Below, piece by piece: positions 53,431-61,800 of a DNA stretch of 64,000 bases (the stretch's first letter is position 1; every line of letters starts with the position of its first letter). Made by a program: the position numbers and the translations under genes. This stretch comes from Candidatus Obscuribacterales bacterium (lineage in GTDB: Bacteria > Cyanobacteriota > Vampirovibrionia > Obscuribacterales > Obscuribacteraceae), in the NCBI GenBank assembly GCA_020050835.1, contig JAGVKB010000049.1, positions 1-64,000 of the forward strand. Reading direction: 5' to 3'. The notes under the pieces are model-generated. The model was not told the DNA's origin, ran no database searches, and worked only from the letters and a program-made list of their open reading frames with translations.

Positions 53431-54234
53431 CTACTTGCCGAGGTCGCCGGTGAGGTCACGCAGCGCGGCTTCCGCATCGAGCCGGTCGGCGGCGTCGTCG
53501 ATCTCGCGAGAGAGTTTGTCGCCCTTGGTCATGTCGTTCAGGCGGCGGTTCTCGTCGAGCTTGCGCTTGATGTTGGAGCGCGCTTCGCCGATCGTCGAGA
53601 AGCTGTCCTTCAGCGAGTTCATGTCCTGCCGAAACTTGGCGGTATTTTCGAGCAGAGTGGCCAGTTCGGCCTGACCCTTGTCGGACTTGAGGTCGCGCTT
53701 GGCGGACTCGATCTGCTGCTCGAACTTGGCGAGCTCCTTTTCGGCCTCGGCCAGGTCGGCATGCGCTTCGGTCAGCCTCTTCTCGAGGTCGGCCACGTTC
53801 TTCTTGCTTTCGGCATAGTCGGTGGCGAGCTTGAGCAGGGCATCCGGGCTGACGCGAGCCTTCGGGAACGCCTTGGTGAGCGCCTCACCGGTGAGCGGCG
53901 ACGTGAGCGGGACCGCCGGGTCCTTCGGACCGGCCATCGTGTCGAACTTTTGCTTGACCGCATCGCGACTGGTGCCGGCGCTTTCGTAGTCGTGCTGAAA
54001 CTCGTCGACAGTGGCGCCGATCTTAGCCACGAGCCGCTGCTGCTCGGGCAGCTTGGCGGCCAATTGCTTGATGGCGTCGGTCTCGCGTTCGAGGTCGGTA
54101 GCCAGGCTGTTGGCGGCCTTGTCCGCATTGATGCGGGCGCCGGCGCCGAGTTTGGCCCGGATGTCGGGATTTTGCCAGAGGAAGTAGCCGATGGCGCCGA
54201 GCGCGATCAAAACGAGCAAAAGAGTGATACTCAT
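53431..54234 (-). CDS. Membrane-anchored coiled-coil protein
   Basis: 267 residues, ATG behind AAGGAGAAG. One N-terminal membrane helix (TLLLVLIALGAIGYFLW), then about 240 mostly helical residues with strong heptad character (NVADLEKRLTEAHADLAEAE, LAKFEQQIESAKRDLKSDKG, IKRKLDENRRLNDMTKGDKL). The sequence is not PspA despite a similar look. It is transcribed after the 1206-aa TPM/coiled-coil protein (189-base gap), with a shared coiled-coil architecture, so they may form one membrane-linked complex. That is an inference. Confidence 0.78.
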   Translation of the reverse strand: MSITLLLVLIALGAIGYFLWQNPDIRAKLGAGARINADKAANSLATDLERETDAIKQLAAKLPEQQRLVAKIGATVDEFQHDYESAGTSRDAVKQKFDTMAGPKDPAVPLTSPLTGEALTKAFPKARVSPDALLKLATDYAESKKNVADLEKRLTEAHADLAEAEKELAKFEQQIESAKRDLKSDKGQAELATLLENTAKFRQDMNSLKDSFSTIGEARSNIKRKLDENRRLNDMTKGDKLSREIDDAADRLDAEAALRDLTGDLGK

Positions 54235-54423
54235 GATTCTTCTCCTTGATTCGGTCTAGCCGAATTGAATTTTGGCGAAGGTTCTGTGCGAACCACCGGC
54301 CCGCAGTCACCTGCGAGCCGGTAGACATCAGAACTTGTCGGGAGCATCCTTGCTCCCGTTATCGAGAAAACTGACTGTTGCCAGCTTGGGAGCTGGCGAG
54401 AGAGGAGTTGAGTTGGCGATGAG

Positions 54424-57400
54424 CTAGAAGTCGCCCACGCCTTTTCCGCTGCGGCCGCTGTTGCCGTCGACTCCGGGACCGCTTCGACCGGAACTGCTGT
54501 CGTCGCGGTTTGGAGCAGGCGTCTCCGGAGCAGCGTTGTCCGGCTGGCGCTCCGGCTGCGATACCGAGCGGCTGCGGGTGGCCTGTTCGGCTGCGTCTTG
54601 CAGCATCCGCTCACGGGCAGCCTGTTCACGGACGGCCTGGTCACGAGCAGCCTGTTCTCGGGCAGCTTGCTCTCGGGCAATAATCTGAGCGACCGCATCG
54701 GCAGCAGCTGCCAGCGCGACCGTAACGAGATTGCCCACGGATTGAGCGTGAGTAGCCGCGTCCTCATAATTACCGGCATCGAGAGCGGTGCGAGCCGAGC
54801 GCAGTTTGCCGTTGGCCTGACCGAGGTCCGCCGTGACACCACTGCCGAACTGAGTCCTCGACTGACGGACAGTCTGCGACGCTCCGTTAATCGCTGCCAC
54901 CGCGCGGTCGTATGAGAGACGATCCGACTGAGCAAGCATGTCGGCTTCGTTTGCGGTTGTGAGCGCCGTTTTTGCCAGGCTCGCAATCTGCTTCCAGTCG
55001 GAGCGCGGTTGCCGAATCTTGTCCTGGACATCTCTCAGCGTGCTGCGGGCAGCGCTGAGCTTGTTGATGGACGGCTGGCGGGTAGTGCTGTCGTCGACCG
55101 AAATTTGCGCGCTGTTGAGAGCTGTTGTCAGCGACCGGATTTCAGACACCGCTTGGTCGTAGTCGAGCCGATCTTGCTTTGCCAGGTTTTCGGCGTCGAC
55201 GGCGGCCGTCTTTCCGTCCTTGGCGCGGCGAGCGATTGCCGCCCAATCGGACTTGGGCCGGTCCAGCTGCGTCTTCGCTTCGCGGAAGGCGGACTCGGCC
55301 AGATTCAGCTTGTCGAGCGCCGGTTGGCGAGCAGCTAGGTTTCTGGTGTAGACGGTTGCACTATCGATTGCCAATTCGAGCGCCTTAACGCTCGTGGAGG
55401 CATCATCGTAGTTGCGCCGGTCGGTCTTGGCCAGTTGCTCGGCCTTGTTGGCGACTGTGTTCGCTTCATTAGCCCGCCGAGCGAGCGCAGCCCAGTCGGA
55501 TTTTTTCTGTCCGATCTTCGTCTGAAGATCGGACAGAGTCCGCTTGGCCGAGCTCAACTGATCGAGCGACGGCTGGAGCGCGGCCGGATCTTTGACGAAA
55601 CCGGCTGCGCTGTTGACAGACGAAACGAGCGTTTCCAACGCCTTCTCGGCATTGGCGTGCAAGCTCTTCTGTTCGTCGACCGCACGGTCGATCTGCTGAT
55701 AGGAAGCCAGGAGCTGATCGGCTGCGGTAGACGCTGCTGGCCAATCCGCGATGTCCTTTTGCACCTCGGCTTGCTGGTTTTCGAGCGATGGGTTGAGTCG
55801 TGTGTAGGCGCTGTCGGTTTCAGCCGCGGTCGTGAAGCTGTTCAACTTCAGCTTGTCGGCAAGCGTAACGGCCAGCTTAATGGCAGCATCCACAGTGGTG
55901 CGGCTGTGCTCTTTCAGTCGCCGCAGCTCCTTGAGTCGGTGATGGATGTCCTTGAGCTGTTCGGTGGATTCGGAGATGGAGCTGTTGAGCTTCTCGAGCA
56001 AGTCGCGGGCAGCCAGATAGCGCTGCTCGTCGTAGGCTCGCTTCAGCTTGTTCAACTCCGCGCCGGTGGTGTTGGCGACCGACACGGCGGTGTCCAGTTT
56101 TTCCGGTTCGCCCCTGTAGTTCATCGGCAAGAACTCCGCCTTCAGCTCGGTCACTGCCGTCGACGCACCCGGCAACGCGGCCGCCAGCGTATCGTAGTCC
56201 TTGCGAACCGGAGGCAACTGCTTCTCCACGAGCGCCTTGGTCTCCAGCACCTTGTCCACGACTTCGGCCGCCTCGCGAGCGCTGTGCTCTGCTGCGGCTT
56301 TCTTGGCGGCTGCGGTCTCCAGGTCGGCAGACCGCAAGGCGGTGAGCGCATCGGCCAGATGCCGGCCCGCATCGGACAAAGGATGGTCGGGATTGCCGCC
56401 CTCCTCCGCCAGCAGGCTGGCGGCACCGCGCAGGCTCTCCGGCGCGCTTTCGCCGGTTGCCAGCGGATAGAGGTACTGCACCGGTTGACTGCGGGCAGCC
56501 TTGACTCGACTTTCGCTCTGAGCGATCGCCGGCTCGGTTTCCGTGGTCAGCCTGTGGCGGAATTCAATTGCGCTCTTGAGCGACTGGTCGAGCGCCTGGA
56601 TGTTGTTTTCGACCTCCTGGGTGCTTTCGACGGCGGCCAAGGGGTCGGCGTCGATCGTATCGAGAACGCGGGACTGGGCTGCCTTCAGCTCGTCGTAACG
56701 AGTCTTGTACGGGTCGAAGACGAGGTCATTGCCCTGAAGCAAGTCCCTGGTCTGCTCCAGTTTGTTGAACAGCCGCTCGATGTCGAGCTTGTTCTGGTCC
56801 GACTCCTTGAACGAAGTGAAGATCTTCTCCAAGCCGGTGTTGGCAGTATCGAACAGCTCCTTCATGGAGTCGAACAGCGAGGACGGCTGGTAGGTCGTGG
56901 TGCGAAATTTGCCGCCGTAAATGTCTTTCACGTCTTTCAGCCGGATCTCTTCTCCACTGACGACAATCGGCGTTGTCTCCAACATGGCGATCGCCTGTTT
57001 GTACCCGCCGAACGACCAGAACGGGCAGGCTTTGATTGCCGCTTCGGCATCGTCCGCCAGCTTGTTGGCGATCTCGTTGCGAACGGTAAATTCGGAGTAT
57101 GCGTCGACCGCCTTCTCGTACTGGGGATACGTCAGACCAGCGGGGGTGAACATGTCCCGCCAGTTCTTTCGATCCATCAGCAACTCATGGTAGTCCCTGC
57201 GCAGCTGCGCGTAGAAGTCGTTCGAGCTCTTGAGCTTCTTGCGGCGGTCGGCAACCAACCCCAGCGCTTTGGACTTGAGCAGCTGGCGATAGACCGCGAA
57301 CAGAAGCAACAGCAGGGTCAGCAGCCCACCCAGGATGTAGAACGGCAGCACCCGCATGAAGGCGGCATGAGCCTCGGCTTCGGCCGCGGCGCGCTGGGCT

Positions 57401-58044
57401 TCCTGAGCCTCTTTCTCCTGCTTCAGCCGGGCGGCCTCGGCTTCCTTCTGCTTGCGCAGCTCTTCGGCTTGCCTGGCCGCCAGCAGGTCGCTGGTCGCCT
57501 TGTTGACGTCGCCTGCGACTGCCAGCATGAACCCCTTTGGATTCGTCGGCAGGTAGGTCGTCTTGTTTTTGACCAGAGTTCCGTTGGCGGCGTTGAACCA
57601 GCTTGCGTTGAAGCCGTCCTTCTGCAGCTGATCGCCGCCCTGCGCTGCGAGCGAATGAGCGTTCGGATTCTTGCGAGAACGCACTACAAGCACGATCACG
57701 TAATTCTTGGCGGGCAAATTCTTGGCCACCTTCAGCACGTATTGATCGAGCTTCCAAGCGGCGAAGTTCTGACCGTTGGTGCTGCCGTTTGGTTCGGCAT
57801 CCAGCTCGGTCATGATGAAGTAGAACTCATAGCCGTGGACCTTACCCGCATCTTTGAGCTCCTGGTCGCAGTTCGAGAGATCCACCGAGTCCGAAAGCTT
57901 CGGGTCGAGGTAGCTGTGGACCGCCGGGTCGAAATTCTCCGGCATCCACGTTTGAGTGCTCTGAGCGATCGCCGGTGTCGAGATCAGCATCGAGAGCACC
58001 ACCAGCAATGGCATCAAGAACGCCATCGGCCGTTGTTTGAACAT
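54424..58044 (-). CDS. Large TPM-domain/coiled-coil membrane protein
   Basis: 1206 residues from ATG 58044, GGAGG seven bases upstream. Parts: signal peptide (1-27, ending TPAIA), an extracytoplasmic domain resembling TPM (YgcG/Psb32-like; about 38-185: DPKLSDSVDLSNCDQELKDA, NYVIVLVVRSRKNP), a charged helix (190-228), a membrane helix (about 233-253, LPFYILGGLLTLLLLLFAVY), then about 950 cytosolic residues of long helices. Four similar units carry a KSDWAALARRAN / KSDWAAIARRAK / RSDWKQIASLAK motif. A Gln/Arg/Ala repeat (REQAAREQAARDQAVREQAA) precedes a Ser/Gly tail ending GRSGKGVGDF, nearly the same as the tail of the HEAT protein at 60831. TPM assignment is tentative; function unknown. Confidence 0.78.
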   Translation of the reverse strand: MFKQRPMAFLMPLLVVLSMLISTPAIAQSTQTWMPENFDPAVHSYLDPKLSDSVDLSNCDQELKDAGKVHGYEFYFIMTELDAEPNGSTNGQNFAAWKLDQYVLKVAKNLPAKNYVIVLVVRSRKNPNAHSLAAQGGDQLQKDGFNASWFNAANGTLVKNKTTYLPTNPKGFMLAVAGDVNKATSDLLAARQAEELRKQKEAEAARLKQEKEAQEAQRAAAEAEAHAAFMRVLPFYILGGLLTLLLLLFAVYRQLLKSKALGLVADRRKKLKSSNDFYAQLRRDYHELLMDRKNWRDMFTPAGLTYPQYEKAVDAYSEFTVRNEIANKLADDAEAAIKACPFWSFGGYKQAIAMLETTPIVVSGEEIRLKDVKDIYGGKFRTTTYQPSSLFDSMKELFDTANTGLEKIFTSFKESDQNKLDIERLFNKLEQTRDLLQGNDLVFDPYKTRYDELKAAQSRVLDTIDADPLAAVESTQEVENNIQALDQSLKSAIEFRHRLTTETEPAIAQSESRVKAARSQPVQYLYPLATGESAPESLRGAASLLAEEGGNPDHPLSDAGRHLADALTALRSADLETAAAKKAAAEHSAREAAEVVDKVLETKALVEKQLPPVRKDYDTLAAALPGASTAVTELKAEFLPMNYRGEPEKLDTAVSVANTTGAELNKLKRAYDEQRYLAARDLLEKLNSSISESTEQLKDIHHRLKELRRLKEHSRTTVDAAIKLAVTLADKLKLNSFTTAAETDSAYTRLNPSLENQQAEVQKDIADWPAASTAADQLLASYQQIDRAVDEQKSLHANAEKALETLVSSVNSAAGFVKDPAALQPSLDQLSSAKRTLSDLQTKIGQKKSDWAALARRANEANTVANKAEQLAKTDRRNYDDASTSVKALELAIDSATVYTRNLAARQPALDKLNLAESAFREAKTQLDRPKSDWAAIARRAKDGKTAAVDAENLAKQDRLDYDQAVSEIRSLTTALNSAQISVDDSTTRQPSINKLSAARSTLRDVQDKIRQPRSDWKQIASLAKTALTTANEADMLAQSDRLSYDRAVAAINGASQTVRQSRTQFGSGVTADLGQANGKLRSARTALDAGNYEDAATHAQSVGNLVTVALAAAADAVAQIIAREQAAREQAARDQAVREQAARERMLQDAAEQATRSRSVSQPERQPDNAAPETPAPNRDDSSSGRSGPGVDGNSGRSGKGVGDF

Positions 58045-58606
58045 GTGATTGCCTCCAGTTAAGACTGTTCTGCCCATTGGGCGGTTGAAAGGACAATACA
58101 ACCCGCGAGATTCACAATCTCCGGGTCTGACGTTGTAGAGCGTGGCGTATTGAGCGGTTAAGAGATAGTAGCGGGATCGCTAGAGGGTGTGTAACTGATT
58201 GGACGTAGCGAAACTATCAAAGCTTCAAGCTCGAAGCCAGCAATGTGTAGAGAGTTTTGAGTTCATGCACTTTAGCAATTACTCAGATCCTACGCCTACC
58301 TGCCCGAAATTTACCTGAAGTAAAGTGATCGCGAGCGGCGACAAATGCGGCGATCGCCGCTTCTATTTTTGGTGCTTCTTGGTAACCGCCGGGCGGCAGA
58401 GATTGTCGGACATTAATGCGCGCTTGACTAGTGGCGCTAGCGGAGCCTTGCTTCACAATCGTTACTAGCCACTACCGGTGATGCCCAGAGAAAGGCATAC
58501 CGTTTGTTGCCTCGCTGGCCGCACCGTCTATTAGCCGGCCAGCTGTTTCAACAAGAGGGGCCGGTTCAGGGAGTGGATGTCAAGAGTGGGTTTTTTTGCA
58601 AAGGCA
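58045..58606. other. Intergenic region with promoter of the coiled-coil gene
   Basis: 562 bases before the hairpin at 58607. It should include the promoter for the 1206-aa gene. No gene, tRNA or strong repeat is seen. Confidence 0.45.
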
Positions 58607-58640
58607 GAGGCGAGGATAGTAAGCCCACTATCCTCGCCTC
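58607..58640 (-). terminator. Hairpin terminator after the 356-aa gene
   Basis: GAGGCGAGGATAGT and ACTATCCTCGCCTC form a perfect 14-base stem with a six-base loop (AAGCCC), about 80 bases beyond the stop of the minus-strand gene. The T-tract is poor. Confidence 0.6.
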
Positions 58641-58718
58641 GCCGAAGAGACCATTGTTAGCGGGACAGATCCGGTCGCTTGGATCTGTCCTATTGAGCTG
58701 GCTGCGAATTCGCCTTTG

Positions 58719-59789
58719 TCATTTGGGCTCGGGCGGCGTCGTCAAAGGTCCGGTGGCGGACGGTCCGGTTGCAGCCGGAGATGATGCGCCCAGTGTGCTG
58801 GTGCAGGGACAATTGGACGCGGTATGCAAGATCTGCTGCTCGGCCTCGTGCCGGCAGACTTTCATCTCGGCGATCTTGGCCAGCAGTTTGCTGTCCGGAG
58901 CTACTGCCGGACACGGATTGAGGTCGATGTGCATGCGCACCCAGTACATGTTGGTATGGGTGACCGGCCAGCGCGCGGGCAGCTTCAGCGCCGGCGGAAT
59001 GTCGCTTTCCGGCAGGTTCTGCAGGGCAACCAGCCACGACTGCTGAGCATGGTCGCAGGTCGGAAACCGTTTCAGCCCGCGCGCAATCGCTTCGAAAACC
59101 TGCTCGTGCTCGCCGTAGGTGAACGCGAAGCCGATCTTCTTGAGAAAGCGAGCGACGTTGTACCAACTGGGTACGGCATCGATCCGATGATAACCGAGCT
59201 CCTTGAGCAGTGCTGCTGATTGTTTGACGAAGTAAGTTGCCACTCCCGACATCGGTCGCGCCGTCTGCCACGGTGCTCTTCCCAGGAAGAAAACCTGTTG
59301 CCAGAGGTCCAGGAACGTTTTTCCGTCATAGCTCTTCCAGATGTAGTGATCGGGATCGGCGATAAAGTGCCCGAGCGTTCCTTCGACATCAAGTCCAGAC
59401 AGATAGGTGTTGGGATCCCAGGAGTAGATGGACAGCTCGGCTGCCAGAAACCCTTTTGCCGGTAGGCGGTTGCAGGCCTTGTCGGTGTTCGGAAAGAAGG
59501 TCAGAGCTGAGCCGAGTTCGCTCCCGTCCAATTGCCGATCGCGCAAGGCACAGCGCAAGATCGGTCTGTCTTCGTAGAACGCTTCGATCAAGACACGGAT
59601 GCCGTCGCAGCGGAAGAGCAAATGCCCCTTTGCGCCGCGATAGTTAAGTGTCAGAACCGCTTCGGTTTCCTGGCGCTCTGCCAGCGAAAGCGGTAAATTG
59701 AGCTCGATCAGGTCGAAGACGGAGCGGTGGATCAGTCGGCTGAGCAGTTGTGCTGGCTCGGCCTGGCAAAGTTTGCTTGCGTATTGCAT
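58719..59789 (-). CDS. Unrecognised cytosolic protein
   Basis: 356 residues from ATG 59789, which has GGAG six bases before it; a longer start at 59861 is less likely. A helical N-terminal part (QAEPAQLLSRLIHRSVFDLI) leads into mixed alpha/beta sequence (LTLNYRGAKGHLLFRCDGIR, ILRCALRDRQLDGSELGSAL) and then a helical half with HYIWKSYDGKTFLDLWQQVF and KQSAALLKELGYHRIDAVPS. The C-terminus is Cys-bearing (ILHTASNCPCTS) and then Ser/Thr/Pro-rich. No known domain, signal peptide or membrane helix. Upstream of the 1206-aa gene on the same strand, but 674 bases and a terminator away. Confidence 0.72.
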   Translation of the reverse strand: MQYASKLCQAEPAQLLSRLIHRSVFDLIELNLPLSLAERQETEAVLTLNYRGAKGHLLFRCDGIRVLIEAFYEDRPILRCALRDRQLDGSELGSALTFFPNTDKACNRLPAKGFLAAELSIYSWDPNTYLSGLDVEGTLGHFIADPDHYIWKSYDGKTFLDLWQQVFFLGRAPWQTARPMSGVATYFVKQSAALLKELGYHRIDAVPSWYNVARFLKKIGFAFTYGEHEQVFEAIARGLKRFPTCDHAQQSWLVALQNLPESDIPPALKLPARWPVTHTNMYWVRMHIDLNPCPAVAPDSKLLAKIAEMKVCRHEAEQQILHTASNCPCTSTLGASSPAATGPSATGPLTTPPEPK

Positions 59790-60471
59790 TTGAAACTCCA
59801 AAAGAAGACCGGCCATAGCCGGTTTCAATGCTTTTGCTGGTGCTGGCGGTCCAAGGACCACACCAGCGACGAAACTAATTCAATTGGCGCTCAGACTGGC
59901 GAGCCAACGACGAAGAGCTTTGTAGGTGAAGCTTTGCTTGCAGGTGAAGGGTGGTCGTGACCGGTGTGAGCGTCGAGTCTAAGAATCAGATCTCTACCTA
60001 GCAAAATCGAGCGCTGATTCGCAAGAAGAATTAGTCTGACACCGGATAGTCAAGAGACTCTTTGCCCGTATGACTGCTTCACAACCGCTGTGTCACGGCC
60101 AATTTTGATGGACGCAGCTGCATTCAGTATGTGCCAACTGCGCTAGCTAATTGTCGTTTGGCGCCTGACTCCAAAGTCGTTGTGCGGCCTGCTTTTAGCT
60201 GCCCCAAAAACAACCGGTCGAGTTGAGCGCGGCGATCGCTTGACTTGGCGAAAATGCTCATCAAGAGGGAATCTGAGCGAGATCTAAAGCGCTTTCGATT
60301 GCGATAAAGAGCTCTCATTTTCTATGTTGATTGAGCATTACTTAAAACACTTGCTTCAAGGCAAAGCCAAGACTTCATTCCAACTCCAAACGAATTCGCA
60401 CCACTTTTGAAATCTTTCGGTTCGTGCCCACTCAATTGCCGGCGCGTTGAAAGGTATCGATTGGAGGGACT
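59790..60471. other. Intergenic region between divergent genes
   Basis: 682 bases between the 356-aa gene (minus) and the HEAT gene (plus), presumably carrying both promoters. No convincing boxes, gene or repeat seen. GGAGGG at 60464-60469 is the HEAT ribosome-binding site. Confidence 0.45.
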
Positions 60472-60831
60472 ATGACCGAATCGCAGGGAAGAGCGCTTTT
60501 ACCAGACCTCAACAACCCGAGCGCTAAAATCCGTCTCAATGCAGCGCTGCAGCTTACCGTCACCGGCTGGACCTTCGCCATTCCAGACCTGATGCGGTTG
60601 GCCAAGAACGATCCCGACCATGCCGTCCGCAAGGCGTCGATCTACGCGCTCGGTGAAATCGGTGACTATGCACCGTATTCGCTTCTGCAGTCCATCTGGC
60701 AAAGCAATTTCGAGCCTGCTGACGTCGTGCAGGAGGCTCTCGATGCTTGCGACAAGATTGACGGCTTGATCAGTCCAGACCCCGACGATGTCGACGGGGG
60801 GTCGGGCCGTTCAGGTCGTCCGGATTTTTGA
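60472..60831 (+). CDS. HEAT-repeat protein
   Basis: 119 residues, ATG behind GGAGGG. Two to three HEAT-like repeats: NNPSAKIRLNAALQLTVTGW, DPDHAVRKASIYALGEIGDY and VVQEALDACDKI, as in small phycocyanin-lyase-like/HEAT scaffolds. It ends in an Asp-rich linker and then VDGGSGRSGRPDF, which is almost the same as the tail VDGNSGRSGKGVGDF of the 1206-aa coiled-coil protein. Followed 84 bases later by the M17-type N-terminal-domain gene, probably in one operon. Cytosolic interaction protein; role unknown. Confidence 0.8.
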   Translation: MTESQGRALLPDLNNPSAKIRLNAALQLTVTGWTFAIPDLMRLAKNDPDHAVRKASIYALGEIGDYAPYSLLQSIWQSNFEPADVVQEALDACDKIDGLISPDPDDVDGGSGRSGRPDF

Positions 60832-60915
60832 TGAGCGGTCCTACCGGTGGTGTCCGCTCGACTGTCAGTATTTCGGCCAGGCAGGTCAAACTGCCATGGC
60901 TCAAGGAGTAATCAC

Positions 60916-61503
60916 ATGACACCAAAATTCACGATACTCGCCAAAATGGGCGTGGCCGGCGGCCCCGCTGTTGCCGAGCTCCCGACTGACTTGCTCTTGT
61001 TGACGAAAGTGGCTGGCATGGCTCTCGGGCCCGGCCCGCAGTCGGTCGACGAATCACTCAAAGGGCTGATCAGTCGGAAAGTCGATCAGCGCAAGTTCCG
61101 TGGCGAGCTCGCCAAGTCGATCTGTTTCGACCTCGACTCTGAGCCGGCGGACCGCAAGCAAAAACATGTTCTGCTGGTTGGAATCGGCTCCAGCCAGTCG
61201 TTCGATCGCGAAGCGGCCTGCAAGGTTTTCGGCGAGCTGATCGACCAGGCTTTGCGGCTGGGGGTCGAACACGTGACCGTTCCCTTCCCGGCCAACCGCA
61301 CGACCGGACCAACCCTCAACTTGAAAGGGACAGCTCACATCCTGAAGGAAGTGACCGAGGAGAAATGCCGCAAGCTCGAAGAGCCGCCGGTGTTGAAGGA
61401 GATCGTCATCTTCTGCACGCCGCAGGCCAAGTCACACATTCAAGCCGGACTTCGAGCCCCGCTTCGAAGCAAGGGAAGCTGCTGCTGCCCGACTGAACAG
61501 TGA
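60916..61503 (+). CDS. Stand-alone M17 leucyl-aminopeptidase N-terminal-type domain
   Basis: 195 residues from ATG 60916, AAGGAG seven bases upstream. The alpha/beta (macro-like) N-terminal domain of family M17 fits: LPTDLLLLTKVAG, LKGLISRKVDQRKFRGELAK, a central KHVLLVGIGSSQSFDREAAC strand-turn-helix, VFGELIDQALRLGVEHVTVP and VLKEIVIFC. The catalytic C-terminal domain (KSDMGGAAA and NTDAEGR regions) is absent, so it is not a peptidase. A Cys-rich end (GSCCCPTEQ) could be metal- or lipid-modified. Family match by eye. Second gene of a HEAT-led operon ending at a strong terminator. Confidence 0.72.
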   Translation: MTPKFTILAKMGVAGGPAVAELPTDLLLLTKVAGMALGPGPQSVDESLKGLISRKVDQRKFRGELAKSICFDLDSEPADRKQKHVLLVGIGSSQSFDREAACKVFGELIDQALRLGVEHVTVPFPANRTTGPTLNLKGTAHILKEVTEEKCRKLEEPPVLKEIVIFCTPQAKSHIQAGLRAPLRSKGSCCCPTEQ

Positions 61504-61511
61504 TGTCCATT

Positions 61512-61558
61512 GAGGACGGATCTCTCCTAACCGGGAGATCCGTCCTCGAGTTTTTTTT
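61512..61558 (+). terminator. Strong rho-independent terminator
   Basis: GAGGACGGATCTC and GAGATCCGTCCTC form a 13-base perfect stem with a ten-base loop, followed by GAG and eight T. It begins 9 bases after the stop. Confidence 0.92.
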
Positions 61559-61800
61559 GCCATCGGAATGTACTATGAAAAGTAGTATAAACCGACAGCC
61601 GGCCAGTAGTCGCCAGCACAAGTACTGGCATGAAAGCATGTGTAGGGGCTGCTCTCGTAGCTGCCCCTTGTAATCTCCTGTTTTAACTGACCGAATTTTG
61701 ACCGTCGCCGAGCAAATTCTGTCTACCGGCTCCCGAGCAGTATCAGCCCGGTGGGTGGACGGGCATAATTAGTCTTGACGGAGTGTTGCGAGAGGACCCT

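Noticed and set aside
53431-54234. Assignment as PspA/IM30
   Set aside because: It has a true N-terminal membrane helix and no PspA signature; only the coiled-coil look is shared.
55435-58062. Long plus-strand open frame (875 codons) opposite the 1206-aa gene
   Set aside because: Antisense shadow; the opposite frame has a signal peptide, membrane helix and repeating coiled-coil units, while this one has only Arg/Leu/Gly-rich text.
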